A stretch of DNA of 64,000 bases from Trichoderma breve (Eukaryota; Ascomycota; Sordariomycetes; Hypocreales; Hypocreaceae), in assembly GCF_028502605.1 (NCBI RefSeq), contig NC_079237.1, forward strand, positions 3,286,001 through 3,350,000, read 5' to 3'. The number at the start of each line of letters is the position of its first letter. Within the stretch, counting starts at the first letter, position 1. The position numbers and the translations under genes are program-made. The notes under the pieces were generated by a model. It had not been told where the DNA came from. It did no database searches and worked only from the letters and a program-made list of their open reading frames with translations. Shown here one piece after another: positions 58,482-64,000 of the stretch.

Positions 58482-60040
58482 GGTGAAAGGCGTTGCAGCG
58501 AGGCAATATTGTAACGAGAGTAGTGTAGCGAGTGACTATAAATGAAGGACCGTTTTGATCTGCGTCTTTGCTGTGAGAAGCAGAGTCTTGATCGCAAATC
58601 TCCCCTAGAGCTACCATCTTTTATATATGTTGGGGAATGCCTTGAATCATGGAAAGGCCTCCAAGATCACTCAGGATGAGACAACGAGGTCCTCCCCTTC
58701 GAGTCCGTATTGCGGCTGCATGCTCCCGTATCCCGACGGATTCGTACCGTACGCTCATTTCCGCTATACGTTACTCGAAGTGATCCGCCAACGTTTATCA
58801 TCATCATAAGACGGTAGAATGATGTACTCTACGTCTAAGAACAGATCGTATGTCGAGTAACGGTCAGGTCGTCTGTTCGACATCACTAGAACCGTTGGTT
58901 GGAGATAATAGCTGCCGTGAATCCGAAGCTATTGTTTCATTCAGGACATGCTGATGAGTTGCACAGAATGCCACGAGCCGTCTGGATACACAAGATGAGA
59001 GACACTTTCAGCTGCCGTGGACCGCAGACTCTATCGTAACATCCCCCTATAGAGAGCACATCGACCCTTTCTTCGGCACGTATCTCTTTAGTCGTAACAA
59101 AAGTAAGAGCCTCATAAGCTATAGATCGGTAGGATGAATGAACGGAAGCTCCACCACTCTATCGGGAAGCTTGACGGGGGATATGCGTGCTTTCCCTTAT
59201 TACTCGTATTAAGATCTGGGTACCTGCATACATGCCGTGCATCGATCCCCAAAGCCCCATCAGATACTACTCCGGGTCCTTAGCCGAGTCAAGCTCAAAT
59301 GGGAAGTGGTCACCCACGTATGGAGTAACTCAGCGTTGTCCGGTCCTGTTGAAATAATAGACAAGAAGATTGACGTATCCACAATTTGACGTGTGCTAAT
59401 ACGGGAATATCCCTTTTCTTTTTGATGACTATGGACTTACTCTGACACATTTAGATCACTGTATTAAAGCTTCGCATTGTATCTTTTTACCAACAGTATG
59501 GCGCACCTCGTTGTTACGACATCACTTGTTTCAACATCGCCAGCTGGCATGGGTAAACACAACGGTAAAGGTCTCAGACACGTGGGCAGTCCCCAAGTGG
59601 CGCAGTATATCGTCACTGTTCAAAGTTGCATTAAAATGAAAGACATTACGACAAGCCACCATCGCATGGCTATATCGCATGGCCATGGTCGTTCTTGTTC
59701 AACCCGACTCAACGCGATGGTGACACGCTAGCTGAAGAGGCAATCTAACATGTATGCCCCTATTGAGGAGATTCGTCTGATTACGCGATATTCCAAGCTC
59801 GTCACATAGAGAAAAGAGCTATGAGACGTACCTGAAGATAACCATATTTGCGCGTTAGTAGTACAACACAGCATCATGTACACTGGGTCACACAGTTGAG
59901 ATGGTAAAAGGGATACGATCTATGCCAGTCACACAAGGAAGGCAGAAGGAATGGCACAATTTATTTCATAATTTTCAAGATTCTTACAAGGAGCCTACCT
60001 CTGATTTGCCTCATAGCTCAAAGGACTCGGTTACACCATC
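58482..60040. other. Intergenic, 1.56 kb; nothing recognised
   Basis: Left part is the wall-protein promoter. Open frames at 59477-59731 and 59901-60167 look random; the second one overlaps the SOD 3' end on the other strand. Confidence 0.5.
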
Positions 60041-60943
60041 TTACAAGGCAGCTGTGAGAATCTTGAATGCGTCTTCCCGGTCTCCCTTGAAACGCTCTTC
60101 AGCAGTTGCCCAGTTGATGACCTTCCAGATGTTCTCCACATATGCAGCTTTGCCGTTGAGGTACTAAACAATGAAAATTAGCCAACCATGATCCAATGAG
60201 TAGACCTTAGCAAAATAAAACTCACCTGCAGGTAGTATGCATGTTCCCACATGTCGATACCCAAGATCGGGACCTCTCCGCCAACGACGGGATCCTGGTC
60301 CTTTGTAGTCACAATTCGCAAGGTATTGCCGTCTTTGACCAACCAGCCCCAGCCACTTCCTTGGAGGCCAAGCAGGGCCTTTCCCATCGCCTCCTTGAAA
60401 CCATCCAAGCTGCCCCAGGTCTTGTCTATTTCAGCAGTCAAGGTAGGGGCGCTGGCGGGATCTGCGTCGGCGGATGAGGACGGCGACAGGTTCTTCCAAA
60501 AGAGAGAATGGTTGATGTGGCCGCCGCCGTTGAACTTGATGGCAGCCTGCAGAGCAATCTGTGAAGGGACGTCATTTGCTGTGATGGCGGTGGAATAGGT
60601 CTTGAGGGCGTTGTTCAGGTTGGTAACGTAGGCCTGGTGATGCTTGCTATGATGAAGCTCCATGATCTGACGGGAGATGCTCGGCTCAAGGGCCTTGGGC
60701 ATGGTTAGCAGGACGCAGCACCTTGATGGACCAGCAGCCTTAAGGCGGGCTCACATCGTAGGCATATGGCAATGCCGGCAGTGAAAAGGTGCCAATCGAC
60801 ATTGTGGGCTCGAAAGAGTCGGTAAGAGGTTCTTGAATCTTGACACTGGCAAACTCGGGCTTCGAGGGGTCTAGAGAAGAAGAAGAGTAACAGCCAAGAG
60901 GCAGCAGGGAGAGAGCCGTCAGGAGAATAACTCGAGACGCCAT
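60041..60943 (-). CDS. Fe/Mn superoxide dismutase with a probable signal peptide
   Basis: Exons 60943-60755, 60693-60226 and 60163-60041 encode 259 residues. The enzyme part is complete: [33 protein letters not shown] (metal His in HHSKHH; given in parts as [13 protein letters not shown] and [12 protein letters not shown]), FNGGGHINHSLFW, GSGWGWL, and DMWEHAYYLQYLNGKAAYVENIW with the last two metal ligands. Upstream in frame lies MASRVILLTALSLLPLGCYSS, a good signal peptide, plus a 25-residue linker. A branch site and CAG acceptor (GCTAACCCCCTCTCAG) end 12 bp before this ATG, which points to a leader intron and supports it as start. An inner ATG at 60802 (MSIGTF) would give a 212-residue cytosolic form. 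Function sure, location inferred. Confidence 0.85.
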
Positions 60944-61471
60944 TTTTAACACGGCCTGAGAGGGGGTTAGCAAAGGCGTGATCAACAATACCGCGTGCGA
61001 ATTACTAATGCAGCAAGTATCACGAATAGAATCACTCGTCATCTATGCAGATTCTCCATCAAGGTTCTCGCTCAGATCACCGGGGATGTACGTTGGAGAT
61101 TCGGGAGCATTTCCGCTCAAACTTGCTCACTTACGGTTACCGTATGGGGAAAGGAGGCGAGAAATGCGGCGCCATGATTGGGCCACTCGGCACCGTTTCA
61201 AGTGGCTTACATTGAATGGCTCTGTATTATTCTTCTCAGCCACCGTTTGCGTCGCAAAGGGATGAGATGAAATGAGCCGCCATGAAACAAGCTCGCATGC
61301 GGCTTTGTCATGTGGCATGAACAGGGCTATTGAACGATTTAAAGAGCGGTTCCTCTTTGTATATAAAGGCACTGTTTGGGTCTGGAACAGAGGCCGAACC
61401 CACCAGCCCTTCTCACCAACTCTTTGTTATCAGAGCACCCAACCAAAACCGCATCGAATACTTACTTCATC
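60944..61471. other. Intergenic, divergent; SOD leader and promoter of the unknown gene
   Basis: Contains the SOD leader intron end and a TATA box (TATATAAAG) at 61360-61368, about 105 bp before the ATG at 61472. Confidence 0.5.
61360..61368 (+). promoter_or_regulatory. TATA box of the unknown small gene
   Basis: TATATAAAG about 105 bp upstream of the ATG at 61472. Confidence 0.5.
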
Positions 61472-61993
61472 ATGTGTGGCCCAGAATTCACCAACAAACC
61501 CCGTGGAGGCGCACTTGCTGCCCTCAGTTCACCAGATGATGCCGGCCAGCTGAGAACCATTTGCGGCGATCTTGCTTTTCACACTCCCGGCCGCCCAGAG
61601 AGCAACGAGGCAACGCACGCGAGACTGACGCCAGACGCTGCCTACGACGCAAGAACACTGTCAAATCTCCATGTCGTTATTCAGTACGTGCTCACTTGAG
61701 GCCCCCGACGACTTCGATTGCAACTAACTTTGCCACACAGTTCCAGCGGTGACTTGACGAGGAGAGTGGAAGATTGCGGCACCTTTCAGCAGTTTCAATT
61801 TCCCACGACGGCGGAATCATTCGACAAGGCTTTTATTGAACTGCCGCTCGATAAACCGCTCTCACTTGAGGTCGGCAACGATGGAATCATCGGTCGCCGA
61901 GTATCGCTGTACTCCCGCTCCGTCCCCAACCACGTGGTGGCCGAGGGAATCGTGGGATTCAATTTCCTCAGCATGGCTCAGCCATCTCTCTAG
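61472..61993 (+). CDS. Unknown 154-residue protein
   Basis: Exons 61472-61683 and 61741-61993, joined by a 57-bp intron (GTACGT..CACACAG) that gives LHVVIHSSGDLTRRV in frame. I do not recognise a family. There is no signal peptide or membrane helix. The second half is beta-rich (FQQFQFPTTAESFDKAF, LSLEVGNDGIIGRRVSLYS, VVAEGIVGFNFL). A clear TATA box upstream and good splice signals support a real gene. It starts divergently from the SOD gene. Confidence 0.65.
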
Positions 61994-62899
61994 GCCATGC
62001 ATTGAGATGGAGTATTGTCAGATATGTCAGAGACATCAAGGTTCTGATGGAGACACCAGCTAGGACACTTGGTGCAGGGCTGGCACTTGCACCTTGATGG
62101 ACAGCCAGAACGGAAACAGAATAGCAACTCGGACCGTTTAATATTGTGCGCCCCTGAAAAGGAATTGTTCAAAAGAAGAGGGAATTGAAAACAGGTTCCT
62201 CACCTATTATAGAATGGATATATAGATGGCGATGGGTATTGGGTTTTGACAGGAGTCTGGAGTAAAGGTAATGGATTCAATTCCGGGACCCCGCAACGTG
62301 GCTTCACAATCACGTTAGAACAGTGGATTTTGACAAGCGGAATTCGGCAGCATAGTCATAGAGCGCTAACAATCAATTGAGAATTAAGACCCGGGTTTAA
62401 AGGTTTTCTCCGGTAGGATGAAGATGCTATTCAACGTGAATTGCTTGCAATGTCGAGAAGAGACGGGCAATAGCGTTTATGCTTTAATCCGCGAAGGATC
62501 ACGACTCCGAGTGCCGAGCCGGAGACTTTCATGTCCGAAGTCCTATGAGAGAAACAGTACCTGGAGCTAGCGTCATCTGCACCTTTGACAGGATGTAAGC
62601 ATCAGCAATCTTCATGTTCATTCTCGTCAGCATCACACCATGAGATTTGCTCCCGACAGATAGACTACGATTGCTTCGATAATACGTGCATTTGACCTAC
62701 CTAAGGAGAAGAGAAACGACAACTACCGGAGCTTGTGTCGCCCTACAATGACACAAGTCTCATCGGCGGAGTTAGGAGTCAAATATCCGAAGCCGCCTTA
62801 CGTGATCATCAAAGGAATAGAGCTGCATTCGAGTTCGCAACTACAGAGACAGACAACCTTTAGTCCTTCGCATATTATTTTCAAATATTGAAATACATC
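61994..62899. other. Intergenic; upstream region of the second Zn2Cys6 gene
   Basis: About 0.9 kb without a gene. One CGGACCG palindrome at 62130-62136 is the only copy I noticed outside the RiPP-like block. Confidence 0.5.
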
Positions 62900-64000
62900 A
62901 TGTCAACTCCAGCTAAGCCTCAAAACGTGTGTCGGGGATGCAGATCAAGAAAGAAGCGTTGCGATGTGAGACTCACAAGCAGCAACCAACAACCGCCTTA
63001 CTAATACACAATACCAGGGCAGCCGACCGTCTTGCTCATCTTGTTCCACGAGAGGTGAGCTCTGTTACTATGAGAGAAACAACAGACACAATGTCCGCCA
63101 TGGACAAGTTTTGAGTCGTACAAATGGAAACACGCATAGTAACTCCGGCCTTCCAACTTGGAATTCCTGGCCGATGGACGAGATCGACGCGTTGCTAGGA
63201 CTTGAGACCAATGAGGTTGCGCCGCCACTAGAAGATTCGTTTGAGTGGATGTTGTCAAACAATGAGCCTCTAGGAATTGACATGAATACTTCTGGCCCGG
63301 AAAGACAAAATCATATTGTAGCTCAAGTTACTGAACTGCCAACACCGCCAGCATTGGACCCGAAGTTACCGGAGTTACCAGAGCTGCCAGACATATTGCA
63401 GTTAGTCGAGCTGTTCTTTGAAAAGTTCTACCGTTACTTCCCTATACTTCACAAGGAGACCATACAATCCGCCCTCAAATCACACGGAGCCGAGGGCATT
63501 CCACCAGTCTTGCTCTATGCAATCATTGCTGTTTCAGCAGGTGCCCATCCCAACCAACGGTTTCGGAAATTACAACAGATTTGGTATGAGGAAGCAAAGT
63601 GTCGAGTCTCAAGAGAGATACGAGAGCCGGACCACGTACTTCAAACTATGCAAGCTGCCGTTCTAGTCGTCTATCTTGGGCTGGCATACGTCGATTATTC
63701 AACCTCGATAGTGATGCTCGGCGAAGCTTGGAGGAAGACTGTTGCCATTGGCTTTGGTGACAGCCTGCGAAACATGATTGTGAAGACCCTAGGCACTCAA
63801 GAAAAGGCAAAGTGGATAGAGAGAGAGGAGATTATAAGGATCTCATGGATTCTCTTCATCATGGATCGCGGAATGTGCTTTCCGATTGGATTGATGCATG
63901 CCATTGATGATCGGCGGATGAAGATTGAGTTACCAATGCCAGAACGCGACTTTCAGTCGGAACAAGTGCCCGCGCCTCGATGCCCGAATCGGTTTACCTA
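62900..64000 (+). CDS. Zn2Cys6 transcription factor (3' part beyond right edge)
   Basis: Exons 62900-62965 and 63018 to the window end, 349 residues so far. The zinc cluster CRGCRSRKKRCDGSRPSCSSC..C (Cx2Cx6Cx6Cx2Cx6C) is joined across the 52-bp intron (GTGAGA..CCAG). After a linker with Pro-rich LPTPPALDPKLPELPELPD comes the fungal-specific domain: LVELFFEKFYRYFPILHKET, LLYAIIAVSAGAHPN, and EIIRISWILFIMDRG. Target genes are unknown. Confidence 0.9.

Noticed and set aside
61043..61265. Extended N-terminus of the SOD from the ATG at 61042 or frames on the plus strand here
   Set aside because: A branch site and CAG acceptor just before the ATG at 60943 indicate leader intron sequence.

Overview
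The window is genomic DNA of a filamentous ascomycete, most likely a Sordariomycete of the Hypocreales type (inference). The evidence is short introns of about 40-100 bp with GT..AG borders and CTAAC-like branch points, fungal-only families (fungal Zn2Cys6 regulators, NACHT-ankyrin receptors, UstY/DUF3328 proteins, EthD proteins, Ser/Thr-rich wall proteins), monocistronic genes on both strands, and no bacterial operons. Exon structures were worked out by eye from splice signals and frame continuity. Outer coordinates are given as feature limits and exons are listed in the text.

Layout. Positions 1-23.7 kb are accessory metabolism and defence: a NACHT-ankyrin receptor running off the left edge, an M1 aminopeptidase, a class I/II aminotransferase, two divergent short-chain dehydrogenases, a secreted EthD-type protein, an NAD(P)-dependent reductase, a mitochondrial carrier-like protein, an amidohydrolase, a tRNA-Thr(CGU), an F-box protein with an apparent frame break, a P-loop kinase-like protein and a GNAT acetyltransferase.

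Positions 24.6-37.0 kb hold what I read as a compact, apparently undescribed RiPP (ribosomally made, modified peptide) locus of the dikaritin type. It has a UstYa-like oxidase with two HxxHC motifs, a secreted precursor with 13 tandem copies of a 15-residue unit cut by Kex2-type KR/RR sites, a secreted S53 (sedolisin) protease head-to-head with the precursor, a ferric-reductase/NOX-family membrane flavoprotein, a second and very divergent membrane protein with two HxxHC motifs, and an intron-rich Zn2Cys6 regulator. A CGGWCCG palindrome, the kind of site Zn2Cys6 proteins bind, is concentrated in the promoters of this block.

Positions 37.0-40.5 kb form a gene desert bordering the cluster. It is followed by an orphan ricin-B-type lectin-fold protein and a third short-chain dehydrogenase.

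Positions 43.4-56.2 kb are conserved housekeeping genes: ELP3, the succinyl-CoA ligase alpha subunit, a UBC1-type E2 enzyme, the proteasome ATPase RPT2, a promethin-like lipid-droplet protein and an ARMT1/DUF89 phosphatase.

Positions 56.5-64.0 kb are again variable: a Ser/Thr-rich secreted wall protein, an Fe/Mn superoxide dismutase with a probable signal peptide, an unknown small protein, and a second Zn2Cys6 regulator cut by the right edge.
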